Source: Lepus europaeus
Taxonomy: Eukaryota > Chordata > Mammalia > Lagomorpha > Leporidae
DNA length: 64,000 bases
NCBI RefSeq assembly: GCF_033115175.1
Contig: NC_084850.1
Span: 108,545,939-108,609,938, forward strand
Direction: 5' to 3'
Positions 24,601-39,600 of this stretch are shown here, one piece after another (the stretch's first letter is position 1; each line of letters opens with the position of its first letter). Position numbers and translations under genes: made by a program. The notes below the pieces were generated by a model. The model had not been told where the DNA came from and ran no database searches. It saw only the letters and a program-made list of their open reading frames with translations.

Positions 24601-27600
24601 CTTATCCAGGATGATATCTGTGGTATGAATCTGCTGCCTGACACTTCCAGAATAGTTGTCTCTGCTTCTCTAGTACCATCATTCAGTTTGTCTTAAAAAT
24701 CCATTGAATGCTTTGTGTTGTTAAACCAAATAAAATTAAGTATGGAGCTAGAGATAATTCTGTGGGGTTTCATTACCATCCTGTTGTACCAAGGCACCAT
24801 AAATAAATTGCAGGTATCAAAACCAGAACTGACAAATGGAAAATAGGGGTCCCGGGGACGCTGGAAGACAAAAGAAAGGCTGATCAGTAGCATCTTTGGT
24901 TTTTGTGATCTTCTACTCTCGCCTATGTTGGTTTTGTAAATATTTAATGAATTCATTATAATCAAGTAATTTTCCATTAATAAGGCATGATTTTTAATTC
25001 CAGTAGATGGATAATAATATATGAGCCTTTTGGGGGGTAGCTGTTTAGTATATCTGTTTGTTGGTCAATAGATTATAGTCAGTCTCACAATTTCTGCAAT
25101 TTCTGAAATTTTTAATGTTTTGGCATTTTGTGTATTTTGGCTAAATAAGCAAGGCTTAAATATCTAACATTCTTAATTAGTATACTGCATAACTTGAGGT
25201 TGTTAGTGCCAGGAATAAAATCTAAAACCAAAGAGCTAAGTCCCAAAAACCTTTAACAATTGTGTATCTGTAATTTAACTGACATTTATTTCTGAGAAAT
25301 GTCACCTGAGATTTACTTAAAGTAATCTTCTCAAATGATCTCATGAGTGACCAGTATATCACTAATCTATCATGAACCATTTTTTGGGCAGGCAAGGTGT
25401 TTTATTGAGATGCAATTTTATTGAGGTATAACTTTTTACCATATAATCCACATATTCAATGATTTGTACAGTTCAATAATTTCTAGGAAATTTGCTGAGT
25501 TTTACCACCATCACCACAATCCAGTTGTAGGAAATTTAAAATACTTCTATCATCCCCCAAAAGACTCACTTATAGTTAATTCTTAATTCCCAGCCCCAGT
25601 CAATTATGAATATACCTTCTGTTTCTATATATTGGCCTTTTCTGGACATTTCACATATGTAAGTCGTAACGTAGATGCTCCTTTGTGCCTGTTCTCTCAC
25701 TTAGCATGCTGTTTTCAAGATTTGACCATGTTATAGCAATGTATGAAGATTTCTATTTCTCTGTGTCCTTGCCATCGCTTGTTACTGTCATTGAATATAG
25801 ATATTCTGGTGGGAAAAGATCTCATTGTGATTTTAATTTCATTTCCCTAAGGACTAATGCAGTTGAGCATAAGTTCATATGATTACTTTTTTTTATCATG
25901 TTCAATAAAAGTGAATTCTAGAAAAAGCAGTGAAAAATCATATAAAGAATATAAGCTCCCTTTTTTTTATTATAGTCAACAGACAAAATTTATACTTAAA
26001 AAAAAATGTATTTGCTTGAAAGGCAGAGCAGCAGAGAGGGCAAGATGGAGAAAGATCTTCTGCTAGTACACTCCCTAAATAGCTGCAAGCCAGGAGCCCA
26101 GAACTCCATCTGAGTCTCCCATGTGGGTGGTGGGAGTCCAAGTAATTGGGCCATCTTCTGCAGCCTTCCCATGTGCATTAGCTGGGCGCTGGATCGAAAG
26201 TAGAACAGCTGGACTTGAACCTGCGCTCCAGTATGAGATGCCAGCATCCTAGGTGGTGGCTTAACCCACTGTGCCACAATGCCAGCCCCCAAATTTATAC
26301 TTTAATAAATATAGTCAGAACAAACACAACATAGGAAAAAAAGAAAACTATAGAAAGTGTCAGGAGTGAAATAGCAATTAACACTTTAGAAAAAGACCAC
26401 CTTTATATATTGCTATTTAAAACTTTTAATGTGACAGATGAGCTCCTTTCTTGCTTGTTGTAGTTTATGTAGGTCATATTGATGGTAATGATAATCATAT
26501 GAGATAATGTTTATCTTAACTGTTTCTGTGTTTTTCTTTTAATAACATAGACAGTTAAGATGACATTCTTACAAATGTCTGTTGATGGAAATGGAAGTAG
26601 AGATTTGAAAACATTTCAGCAAGTTCAGGATGGTCATTTGTAACTTTTCAGCAAGTTCAGACTGGTCATTTGTAACTCTTATCCAAAGTGAAGCAAGTGA
26701 TAACAATGTTTTCAAAGTTTATCTGTACTTAATCAGTAGCCACTTCCAGCAATTGATCCTGTAACATTGTTATATTTGTCTTTCGAGAAAATTTGTTTCC
26801 AGATTTTATATACTTTCGAGTAGCAGTGGGCAAAACTACCCTTAAAGTGTTACATATTATAATATGGTTTTATTGCATCTGAATAGTATAGTTTTTACCA
26901 CATGCAGTTCACTGCACAAACAGTACAACACCCTGACTGGCCTGTACTCTGTTCAGCCAGGTAAGTTTGCTGATCATGAGCTTGGATGTTGTGGCATTGT
27001 TACGTTGGTGTGAAAAATTCTTTTGTGGAATTATCTCACTGTGCAGCAGTGAGAAATTGTGCCAGTCATTTTGTCCTTTTTTTTCTTTTTATGTATTTAA
27101 TTGTATGATATCCTAACCTCAAGGATAGACAATGAAATAAAAGGAAAGAGAGAAAACTCTAGTAAAAGCATCAAATTGGGGGCTGGCATTGTGGCACAGC
27201 GGGTTAAGCCACCACTTATGACCCTGACATTCCATATCAGAACACAGGTTCAAGTCTTGGCTGCTCCGTTTCTGATCCAGCTCCCTGCTAATGTGCCTGG
27301 GAAAGCAGAGAATGATGGCCTAAGTACTTGGGCCCTGCCGCCTGTGTCGGAGACCAGGATAGAGTTGCAGGTTCTTGGCTTCGGCCTGGCCCAGCCCTGG
27401 TTGTTGGTGGGGGCATTTGGGGAGTGAACCAGTGGATGGAGATCTGGCTCTTTCTCTGTCTCACCCTCTCTTTCCAGTGCTCCACCTTTCAAATCTTTTT
27501 AAAAGTATTTAAATAAAATACGGTGACATACTTGAAAAGGAGGAGAGAAAGAAACTAATTAATACTGGCATCTACTGTATATACTGTGCTGTTTACACAT

Positions 27601-30600
27601 ATACAATATAAAAACTGTTTTACATTTCCAGTGATACCGTAAAAGTGAAATATTTTTATACTTATTTGCTCTGTTTTGTTTTATGGACACTTCAGGCATT
27701 TTATGCAGGATGTTGAGAATAGTTTGTATTATCTTTAGACCATAGGAAATCTGTCATTCCCTGTAATAATACAATGTCTGGCCTTATAGATAATTTTGTT
27801 TTAGAACTAAAAATCATTTCATATTCCATTTTAAATTTGTTAAACTAGAACTAAGAATTAATAGTCTCATACAAAACTGTGGAGAGGTGATTCATCAGTA
27901 TGGTCATGTGTCCTTGTAGTTCAGTTAAATTTCAATTAATTTTTTTTAATTGTCTTCAGTCTATTTATAAAAAACCAGTAGCACAAGTTAATCAGAAAAG
28001 TATGATTTCATGATGTGGATTTTTCTCTTTTCAATTAAGATTTTGGCTTGGACAACAGCGTTGCAAACAATCGATAAAGCATCTGCCTACAATAAGCAGT
28101 GAAACATTGCAACTTTCCAATTACTCAACTCATCCTATTGGAAACCTATCTAAGAATAAGCTATTTATTAAACTCACCCGTCTTCCACAATATTACATTG
28201 TAAGTATGCAACTGAATGATTGAGAAGGATCAAGTTCAGTCATTCTATTAGTGTATTGAATGATTTGATTTGTTTAATTTGCAAATGAACTTTATTGAAT
28301 ATTTGACTTTCATATCATGATTCCCATCCCAGGAGGTAGGAATGGTAGAGGGAGATAAGTCATGTCCCATTTGGGGAATATGTTTCTTACCCTAGGATTT
28401 CTCCTTCATTTGAGGCCTTTCTCAAATTGGAAAAGTTTGAGAGCAACCTTTGGAGATGTTTTGATATCAGATAAACTTGTTTGGTTTCAACTGAATATTA
28501 TGTGGAATTAACTAGCTGAAGCAGTTTTATTTTCAATATCCTTAATTGATTGAAGGCATATTCCTCTTTCTTGACTAAATGTACCTTTCGGTGTACAATA
28601 AGATCCTTTCTTATTTTTTTTTTCACTCTCTAGGTGTTTTCCAGTTAGTTTCTTTGAGATCTTTGAATTAGTTAAAATTTCAAGTATTAACTTATCTAAA
28701 ATCTCTGTATACACCAAGTAGGTACTTTTGGCTAAGAGTCTTAAGGTATTTGAAAATTCAAGGTTATTGGTTGGAGGTAATGAGAGTGAATATTTTAAGG
28801 AGATACTTTATAAAGATATGATCTTAAAAAGGTCCCTGTGCAGGCTGATATATCTTAAGTAGGGTTACTTATATAGACTGAGTCTTTCACTTGGTGTAAA
28901 CTTTACTTTTTTCTGAATTTTAAAATGCTAGCTGTGAAGCTAGAAAAAGGGCTATTGTACAGTTCTTAGTGAGCTGCGTGATGTCTGTGTGAAATAATGC
29001 ATAATACAGGCCGGCGCCGTGGCTCAACAGGCTAATCCTCCGCCTTGCGGCGCCGGCACACCGGGTTCTAGTCCCGGTCGGGGCACCGATCCTGTCCCGG
29101 TTGCCCCTCTTCCAGGCCAGCTCTCTGCTGTGGCCAGGGAGTGCAGTGGAGGATGGCCCAAGTGTTTGGGCTCTGCACCCCATGGGAGACCAGGAGAAGC
29201 ACCTGGCTCCTGCCATCGGAACAGCGCGGTGCGCCGGCCGCAGCGCGCTACCGCGGCGGCCATTGGAGGGTGAACCAACGGCAAAAGGAAGACCTTTCTC
29301 TCTGTCTCTCTCTCACTGTCCACTCTGCCTGTCCAAAAAAAAAAAATGCATAATACATGCATAATAACCAAACTTGTGACCATACATAGAACTCTTATAC
29401 AAGCCACAAAGTAAGAATTGAAGTGGTTATAGCTTTTCATTTTCTGACCTTATTTAGCATCAGCAAGTAGCCAAGCTTTTGTGTCAATGACTAGTGATTT
29501 ATTGTAAAGCAGTAATTTGTTTCACATGATTTAAACCAAAAGTGAATGTAGGAGACGGCATTTGGCCTAAGAGTTAAGATGCTGCTTGGGATGCTGCATC
29601 ATATATTGAAGTGCCTGGGTTTGATGCCTGGTGCTATGTGGTAATGTGCACCTTGGGAAGCAGCAGGTGATGGCTCAAGTGGTTGGGTCCCTGTCAATTG
29701 AGGTCTTTGCTCCTGGCTTCAGCCCAGCCCTAGCTCCAATTGTTGTAGTCATTTGGGAAGTAAACCAGTGGATGGTAGTATACCCTGTCTCTCTATCTCT
29801 GATAAATGAATGAATGAATGAACTTGGAATGTAGGTTCTTCCCCATCGTCCACTTTTATCTCTTAAGAATGATAAAATCAGGGCCGGCACTGTGGGGGTG
29901 TGGGTAAAGCCGCCACCTGCAGTGCCGGCATCCCACATGGGCACCGGTTCTTGTCCTGGCTGCTCCACTTCCAATCCAGCTCTCTGGGAAAGCAGTGGAA
30001 GACGGCCTAAGTTCTTGGGCCCTGCACCCACGTGGGAGACCTGGAAGAAGCTCCTGGCTCCTGGCTTTGGATCAGCACAGCTCCGGCCATTGTGGCCAAT
30101 TGTGGAGTGAACCAGCCCGATGGGAGACCTCTGTCTCTCTCTCTGCTTCTCCTTCTCTGTGTAACTCTTTCAAGTAAATAATTAAATCTTTTTTAAAAAA
30201 TGATCAAATCATAAAAGTAGAAAGATACCATGGATATTAAAAAGAAGAGAGGAGAGCGTACTGTAGTTGATCTCTCATTAAATGTTATTTTCTGCCACTT
30301 TATTTCTTTTGGTCGACTTTATTGAGATATGTTTACATACAATAAAGATTCAGACTTCTAAGTGTGTGAGTTTTGATAAATACATACAATTGTGTAAATC
30401 TCCATTTCATTTGGGACATAGAACAGATTCACCTTACCTCATGCTGCCCCCTTTTTAACCAGCCTGTCATCCAACTAGTAACCTGTGACCTTTCTTCTCT
30501 GTAATTTTGCTAGTTTCCTTCAGCATAATGCCCTTGATGTTCATTCAGTTTTAGTGTGTACAATAGTTCCTTCCTTTTATTGTAGAGCAGTATTACATGC

Positions 30601-33600
30601 TTTGGATGTTACACAGTTTGTTTACTCAGTCACCCATTGAAGGACATCTAGGCTGCTTACAGTTTGGGGTGGATGTTACTTAAGCTGCTGTAAACCTACA
30701 CATGTAGGTTGTGTGTGAGCATTCATTTATTTTAGAGAAGTCACCAGGAGTGGCACTGTTGGGTTACGTGGTCAGTGTGCGCTGATGAGACACTCTTGCA
30801 TCCCCACAAGCAGTGTGTGCGAGTTCTAGGTGCTCCTTATCCTCACCAGCAATTAGCATTGTAACGTTCTGGAACTCCTGCCATCCAGAGAGGTGTGTAG
30901 CGGCATCTTAGCGTAGTCATAGTGGTGCTTGTGTGGAGTGTCTTTTATGTGCTTATTCGCCATCCAAATGTCTTTAGTGAAGTGGCCATTTTGCTTCTTC
31001 CATTTCCTGAGCCGCATCAGCAATGTGCTTTCCTTTAGAGAGTGGGTGGGGAAGAGGAGAGAGGAAAAGGGAAGGTGAGACAGGAAAGAGTATGTTTTGG
31101 CCAAGAGCCTTTTGCAATGGCATTTATTTCTGTCAGTAAGGAATTTAGAGAACATTTCTTAAATTTTCACTACACCTTGAAAATAGTCAACAAGTTTGGT
31201 GGATAAGAGCAGGGTCTCTGGAGCCAGAGTGTTGGAATCAGAGTATGTGTACATCACTTCTGGGCTTGGTGACCTTGGGCAAATAACTCACTTGTTGATG
31301 CCTCAGTTTCCTCATCAGAAAAATAAAGGTAATATCTCCCTTGCCAAGTTATTAGGAACAAATGTGTTCACATCCATAAACTACATGGGGTAGTACTTGG
31401 CAAATAGTAAGCTCTGTATTGGGTGGTGTTAAGTGTCAGGGATGTTTATCCTCTCTGTGACTGACCTTTTCAGTTGAAAAAATGGGATTTGTTTTGGCAT
31501 GTTTGCAAGCATGACAGATAGTTATCATTTTCCTTAGCCATAATTATGCAATTTTCAGGATGTTTTAGAGGTTAAGGTAGAAAGCAGAACAATTTTTAAA
31601 ATAGATACTATTCTAGAAAATATAGCAGGCCAGTTGAATATAGACATAAACCCTTTTTTCCAATTTATAAGCTGAGTTAGGAATATCAAGAATGTAAGTG
31701 CCCCATTATCTATTGTTTATGGTTATATTTACTTTTACTGTTTAGTCTGAACTGTTTTTTAGAAAACAAATTATATATTTGGGAATGCTTTTTATTTTTA
31801 ATATCATGATTGATTTGTCCTTGTTTTTTAAATAAAGACATGCACATTAGATTTATAATTTAAAGCCCTTTTTGATAGAAAAAAGAAACTATCCAGCACT
31901 TTATTTCTCTGAGTTTCTGGTTTGGGCCTTTTTAGGTTGTGGAGATGCTAGAGGTTCCCAATAAACCCACGCAACTTTTGTACAAGTACTACTTCATGTC
32001 TGTGAATGCTGCAGATCGTGAGGACAGCCCCGTCATGGCCCTGCTGCTGCAGCAGTTCAAGGAAAATGTCCAGGACTTTGTTTTTCATACAAAAACTGGG
32101 AAACAGACCAGAACCGGAACCAAACGCAAGGTATGATTGCATACAAAAATGAGCACAGAATTTGTGTATAACGTTGTTGTGTTCTTTACTCATTTTTAAC
32201 ATGGGAAACAATTAGGTGAGGTTTTAAAGAGATGGGCAGCTAATAAATATACAATAGTTGTGTACATTTTTTGAAAATATTTCTTTTAATTTTAAGTTAT
32301 GTACCATTTCCATGTGGGAACTTGTTAAACACAGAATATTTACTGCTGAATTACCAGTGTTTAGGTCAGCAGTTGTTCATTATATGTCAGTATTTGCTTG
32401 GTAAACATTTGTTGAAAGAGTAGAATAACATTTGTTTTGATTAACCTTGAGCTTTATTGTGGAGTTTAACTGTACTTTTAACTCACTTTTCTTGTTTACT
32501 TAAATTCTAGTTGTCTGATGATCCATGTCCAGTAGAATCCAAGAAAACCAAGCGATCAGGAGAAATGTGTGCCTTCAATAAAGTTCTAGCTCACTTTGTC
32601 GCTATGTGTGATACAAATATGCCATTTGTAGGACTTCGGTTAGAGGTAATTTTTGAAACAATTCTAGAAAAAGTAATTTTTAAAAACGTATCCTAAAGTT
32701 ACATGGATTCCATTAGGTGAACCAAAATGAGTGTGATCCTGTTCATTTGGGGAGGAAGGGAGTTGCCATCATAGCATCTCATAATAGCCATGTAAAATAT
32801 GACTAAATTATTTCATCCCTCTGAGTCCAGATTCTGGGCTTACCGTTGTTTATGGAACTGGAAAGTAAATTCTCAGTTTAGAAAAAAATTGCAGTATTGA
32901 TTAAGCCTATAGGAGGTGATTAGATAGGCTGATCTTTTTTCTGAGTTGGTAAAGCCACATATATTATTTAAGCACTAGTAATTTGGACTCCTTTCTGAGA
33001 AGCATGTCAAAGAATATTAAATTAAATTGTTTCTTTTGGTACATGGAAGACGCAGAGGACTTACACAGAATTAGTATCTTTGATGAATATCTGGTATGAT
33101 CTCCTGACGTGAGAGTAAGAGGAGATAACAGAAACTAATATATATATATAACTATATATAGTTACATTGGAGTGCCAGTTCAAGTCCCAGCTACTCTGCT
33201 TCTGATCAAGCTCCCTGCTAATGTGCCTTGGAAATAGCAGATAATGGCCCAAGTGCTTGGCCCTCTGCCACCCATGTGGGAGACCCAGATGGAGTTCTAG
33301 GCTCCTGGCTTTAGCCTGGCCCAGGCCTGCCCATTGTGGTATGAACCAGTGAATGGAAGAGATCTCTCTCTCCTTCCCTCTCTCTGTCATTCTGCCTTTC
33401 AAATAAATTAGTAAATTTTAAATAAAATCCCAGCTACTTCCCTTTATTTTGAAGTTTTCCTTTTTGTATGAACTCCCTCCTTTGTAAGATACTATGAATG
33501 AAGAAGGGGCCTGCAAATGTGGAAGTGGAGTTTTTCAGTTGGGCTGATGATAATTGCTTTGGGATGGTTTGATGAGAATAGCTTTCATGCCTTTGAACAG

Positions 33601-36600
33601 GAACCAGCAAGCTTTTTCTGTAAAGGCCAGATGGTAAATAATTTAGACTTTGTGGATCGTATGGTCTCTGTTACAGCTATTTAAATCTACTATAGTAATG
33701 TGAGCCAGCCATAACTGATATTTAAGCCAATGATAATGGCTATGTTTCAAATAAAACTTTATTTTCAAGAAGTGGCAGTGGGCCAGATTTGGCCCATGAG
33801 CTGTTGTTTGCCAGTAGAGGGCTTTGGAATCTGCAAGTGGAGGATAAGGTATGAAGTTGTAAAGAGCAGCAATAGCCCAGAGAGAAACCCAGCCCAGAAA
33901 TAGGCACCTAAAATAGGAACTCATGTCCTTGATGACCCAGCTCCTAGAACTAGGAGCCTGATGAATGTTCTCTTGTCTGCATATTGACCATAGCTTCTAA
34001 ACAGTACAGGGCGCATCCGTGTTTACTATTTACTTGCCTGTGCTCTTAGGCTCTTTTTTTTTTTTTTTTTAATTTATTTATTTGAAAGAGCAACACAGTG
34101 AGGGATAGACAGAGTTTCTCTCTGCAGGTTAGCTCCCCAAATGGCCACAATGGTGAGGCTGGGCCAAGCTGAAGCCAGGAGCCAGAACTCCATCTGGATC
34201 TTTCACATGGGTGCACTTCAGCCATGTTATGCTGCTTTCCCAGGAATGGAAGTGGAGCAGCCAGGACTGGAACCGGTGCTCATGGGATGCCTGCATCACA
34301 AACAGTGGTTCAACCTGATGTACCACAATGCTGGTCCCCTTAGGCTCTTTTGTCATGCCATTTGGATTGGTTCTTGAATGTCATTTAGTTGTTACCTTTG
34401 CAGTGGGAAGGTAGGATACATATAATGTTGGAGCATTGTGATGTTTATGTCTTCTCTTCCCAACCCACAGGCCAGAATTTAAAAAAAAAAAAAAAAAGTG
34501 TACTTTTATGGGCCACACAAACCAATACCATTGGCATGTCTTCTCTGTCATTCTCTGTATTCCTATACCTGTTGTACACTTAGGTCATGTAAGAACAGTC
34601 TATAGTTATCTGTTAAACTCATTCTTAAAAATTTAGCTGCTTTTTCTTTCTGTGAAGTTCTAGCTAATTAAAAAACAAAAGCAGTGTTTCTGGTTTAGGT
34701 AAGTTATACTGAGATGTGATAAGTTAATCTTACCAGAGACGTTTGTGTTTCTGATAGAATGGTGGCTACATTTTTGAGCTATCTCATGCTTTAGTTCCTT
34801 TTAAATCTGAAACCCTACTGCCTAATTGATCAGTAGTTATTTTTCTAAACCTCTGCCCTAACCCCAAAGAGTAGCACTAAGTCAGTGCTTAGAGCTGCCT
34901 TAGATCTTTTCTGGAACAAAGTTTGTATAAATAAATAGTTTGGGGGCCGGTGCTGTGGCACAGTAGGTTAAGCCTCTGCCTGTGGCACCGGCATCCCATA
35001 TGGGCACTGGTTCTAGTCCCAGATGCTCTTCCTCCAGTCCAACTCTCTGCTGTGGCCTGGGAAAGCAGTGGAAGAAGGCCCAAGCACTTGGCCCCCCGCA
35101 TTCACATGGGAGACCTGGAAGTAGCTCCTGGCTTCTGTCTTCAGATCAGCTCAGCTCCAGCCATTGCAGCCATTTGGGGAGTGAACCCTCTGTAACTCTA
35201 CCTATCAAATAAATGAAAAAAATCTTTTAAAAAGTAGTTTGACATAGAAGCCCTGGGAGTATCTGCCAGAGGCAAACATTTCTTTGGTGGATCAGGTGAC
35301 TTTCTGGCATACCTTAATAACTTCCATGGAAAAGGTTTCAGGCCCTATTGCTGCATTAATCTTTTTAATTTGCTTTCTGAATCCTTCCAATTGGGAAAGA
35401 TATCTCATTGGGAAAATGCATAAGTTGAAAATCTTTTCTTGAGTTTCACATAGTAAATGGTTTTAAAAATGTGGTTCAGAAAAGTTATTCACTAAATAAT
35501 ATTTTTTATGATTAGAAATAATACATGACTATGGTTTAAACCTTGTTTTGAACAAACGCAATAGAATTATACAAGAAAAAGGTCTTAATTTTTGTTGCCT
35601 CATTTGGAACCACCAGACTTGATTCTGAATCACTTTTGGCTCACTGCAAAATTAGATCAGTCTACAGAATTTCAAAGATTTGCCACCTGTGGAGGTATGT
35701 GTGTGTTTTAACTGGAGGCTCTGAGGCAGCTTTTTGTTTCATTGGACTTAATATATAGGCAGTTCAATGATGGGGCTAATGCTCATGCCTGATATGTGAT
35801 AACTTTGTGAAAAGACTGGCCCTAGAATAAATGCAGTGAGAACAGGCAGTGGTACTTAGAAAAGGTAGTTTCTTTGTAAAATTCATGGTCTGATACAATT
35901 GTGCTTTTCTCTTTCCAGTTGTCCAATCTCGAGATTCCACATCAAGGTGTCCAAGTGGAAGGTGATGGTTTCAGCCATGCAATTCGCTTGTTAAAGTAAG
36001 TCCCTGTCATGTGTCTTACTTGGTGCTATACCTTGTAGCCACATTGCCAGAGCTGTTCCCCTCTTTCCTTGAAACAGTATAAAATAGAGTTCTTAGTCTG
36101 TATATGTCACAGACTTCTGCCTAGAATTACTGGGAATGTGGGAAGATTCCCTTGATCCTGTGGAGTGGCAGTCTGGCACCACTTGATGTTTTAGGATGTC
36201 TTTCCTCTGTATTTCTTTCATTTATACATCAGATACTTACTGAATATGACTGTTTATCAGGCTTGAATTCTCATGGGTTCTTTAGGATGCTATGTGTTCT
36301 TATAGCCATAGATGTGGGCTAGTTTTGAAGTCAGGATGGGTATCTGAAAAATACCAATGGTACTTGCACTGAAGGAGAGATGAGAATTGACCATAGGAAA
36401 TGGAATTGAGGTGGGGACAAGAGATTCTAACCAGAAGGAATAACTGCTTATGTGAAGACTTGGAGGCAAGAGAGAGCTCTGTGTTCTGGAGCTCGAAGGA
36501 GTTAGTTCAGTCTGACAGGAGGTGATGGAGCAAGAAGAGCAGCAAGGGTAAGATCTTATAGGACTTTTAAGTATCCATAAGCGATTTAGACTTTATCGTA

Positions 36601-39600
36601 ATGGCACTAAGAAACCATCAGATAATTTTAGGCAGGTTAGTGAGGTGCTTTGGAAAGCTCAGCCTGATAGCAATGTGGAAAATAAATTGCTGAGGACAGA
36701 CTGAAGTAGAAAAACCAGTAGCTAAAGGGTTTACACAGGGTTGTTAGTAGTTTGGACTGTGGTAGGTTCCATAAGAATTTAGGAGATGAAACATTCGGAG
36801 ATCGAAGTTGGACCAGAGAAGAGGGGAGAGGTGGCAGAGATGCTTCTTAGCTTTATCTTGGGCAGATAATGGAATGGGGTGGTGCTTTCTGAGAGAAACA
36901 CTTCGGGTATGAGTTTGAAAGGACTTTGCTAAGTGTGAAGTGCTTTCACACCTTTTGAGCAGGCAGGAATGTGTCTTGGGCTAGGCTTGCTCAGATAACA
37001 GGTCTAACAGGTCTGGGCAGGAGAAGTCCAGTCATCACCATGGTGCTAGTAATTGAGTTGGTGTAGATAACTAAGAGAGAGTATAGACAAGCAAATGGGC
37101 AGAGGACAAGTAGCCAGAGATTGTTTAAAAGTAAAGTGAATGTTTTGCATGAGCTTTGTAAAGTGTTTCAGTGTGGACTTGGCAAAGCTATAGTACTATC
37201 TAAGAGATACAGTATTTGGGTCCAAAATACAGGTTTTTGGCAGAGAGGAGATACATTTCATTGTTTCTTTTTCATTGTTCTTGGCAACTGCAGATAAGCC
37301 AGTGATTATTATTTTTTTTTTTTTTTGGTAAGATTTATTTATTTGACAATCAGAGTTACAGAGGAAGAAGGAGAGACAGATAGAGATCATCCCTCTGCTG
37401 GTTCACTCCCCAGATGGCCACATTACCTGGGGGAGCCACCAGCTTCTTCCAGGTCTCCCATGTGGGTGGCACGGGCCAAGTACTTGAGCCACCCTCCACT
37501 GCTTTCCCAGGCCCTTAGCAAGGAGCTGGATTGGAAGTGGAGCAGCCAGGACTTGAACTGGCACCCATATGGGATGCTGGCATCTCAGGTGGAAACTACT
37601 TGCTGTGTCACAGTGGCAGCCTCTAAGCCAATGACATTAACATTTGTGTTCTATTTGCTTAGATATATTTTTCATGGATTGCAAGATTTGTAAAATATCT
37701 TGTTCTTAGCACTTTTACAAGAGGAATTTCAGAATGCTCTTTCTTTTTGAACTCAAGAACTTATGGCCGGCGCCGTGGCTTAACAGGCTAATCCTCCACC
37801 TTGCGGCGCCGGCACACCGGGTTCTAGTCCCAGTTGGGGCACCGGATTCTATCCCGGTTGCCCCTCTTCCAGGCCAGCTCTCTGCTATGGCCCGGGAAGG
37901 CAGTGGAGGATGGCCCAAGTGCTTGGGTCCTGCACCCGCATGGGAGACCAGGAGAAGCACCTGGCTCCTGGCTTCGGATCAGCACAGTGCGCCGGCCGCA
38001 GCGGCCATTGGAGGGTGAACCAATGGCAAAAAGGAAGACCTTTCTCTCTCTCTCTCTCTATCCACTCTGTCAAAAAAATAAACAAACAAACAAATAAATA
38101 AATAAAAAGAAGAACTTATGAGACATGCCTAGGAAGAAAGCATTTGGTATATTTTAGCTTCCTTTTGCAATAATTTTAAAGGAAGTCTTCACTCTAGTAT
38201 TGGCTTTTGTTTTCTTTATTTAAAATTTAAAGGAAAATGGGGCCGGCGCCGTGGCTTAACAGGCTAATCCTCCACCTTGTGGCGCCGGCACACCGGGTTC
38301 TAGTCCCAGTCAGGGCGCCGGATTCTATCCCGGTTGCCCCTATTCCAGGCCAGCTCTCTGCTATGGCCACGGGAAGGCAGTGGAGGATGGCCCGTCTTTG
38401 GGCCCTGCACCCGCATGGGAGACCAGGAGAAGCACCTGGCTCCTGGCTTCGGATCAGCACGATGACTGGCCGCAGCGGCCATTGGAGGGTGAACCAACGG
38501 CAAAAAGGAAGACCTTTCTCTCTGTCTCTCTCTCTCTCTCTCACTATCCACTCTGCCTGTCAAAAAAAATAAATTAAAAAATAAATAAATAAAATAAAAA
38601 TTTAAAGGAAAATGGTTAGAAATGAATAAATTAAAGATACATTTTTGTATAGTAATTGCTGTTCATTGTTGGGGTAGGATGTAGAAAAGAAAAAGGGAAA
38701 ACTAATGTCTCAATGTGATTTTATTAAATTAAAATCCTGTATCCATATCTGATTAGTATGTAATTGCTGTAATGCATTTCATCTTGAGAAGCTGTTAGGT
38801 TTTTAGTCCTAGATATTTTAACATTAAATAGGAATGTGAGTTCATACCTGAAAGCTTTAAAATTGGGCACCTTTTTTTTTTTCAAGTTCTATTCTTGCTC
38901 AACTTAATCTCTTTGATGTACTCAGAAATCATATCAGATGTACTACAGTAAACTTCTTCGATTACAGGGCCAGCGCTGTGGCCTAGCAGGTAAAGCTGCC
39001 ACCTGCAGTGCTGGCATCACAAATGGGCGCCGGTTGAGTCCCGGCTGTTCCACTTCTGATCCAGCTCCCTGTTAATGGCCTGGGAAAGCAGTGGACGATG
39101 GCCCCAGTCCTTAAGCCCCTGCACCCGTGTGGCTAGAAGAAACTCCTGGCTCCTGGCTTCAGATGGGCCCAGCTCTGGCCGTTGCGGCCATCTGGGGGAG
39201 TGAACCAGCAGGTGAAAGATTGATCTCTCTCTCCCTGTAACTCTGCCTTTCAAATAAATCAATAAATTTTATTTTTTTAAAAAAAGCTTCTTTGATTACC
39301 ATGGTTCATGGAGTGCTTGCCTTGTGCAGATTAAAAAGAGCCTTGATCGTATGGCACAAATGAAGCTTGAGACACAAATTTCAAGACCAGCATCTTCATT
39401 ACCTGTTTTTAAACTCTTGTCCCAAACTCACATTACAGTCATGGGCAGTGGTCCTGTCTGGTGACCACACCTACAAGGGGTTTCTCAGCACCCGTAGTGT
39501 TTCTTTGCTTTCTGTAGCATTATGCTGATAATGCCCAGGCACAGTTTTTTGCGAGTTGGGAGAGTCAGCTTGTCCTGCATATGCATGTTCAGCCTTTATG

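Larger units (their letters stand above)
24261..28039 (+). other. MED14 intron 12
   Basis: Contains an old L1 piece (25400-25880), two SINEs and a 32-bp tandem duplication (26614-26677). Otherwise unique AT-rich sequence. Confidence 0.85.
28200..31935 (+). other. MED14 intron 13
   Basis: 28200-28995 is unique. Then come three SINEs (29009-30200), an old L1 (30305-30990) and a MIR. 31430-31935 is unique AT-rich sequence. Confidence 0.85.
32646..35918 (+). other. MED14 intron 15
   Basis: Contains three SINEs, a hAT-type fossil (33598-33822) and a (TA)n stretch at about 33137-33160. 32646-33130 and 35242-35918 are unique. Confidence 0.85.

Noticed and set aside
29009..29080. tRNA-gene-like head with B-box ggttctagtcc
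   Set aside because: It is the tRNA-derived promoter region of a SINE, without a foldable mature tRNA. The same applies to the other SINE heads.
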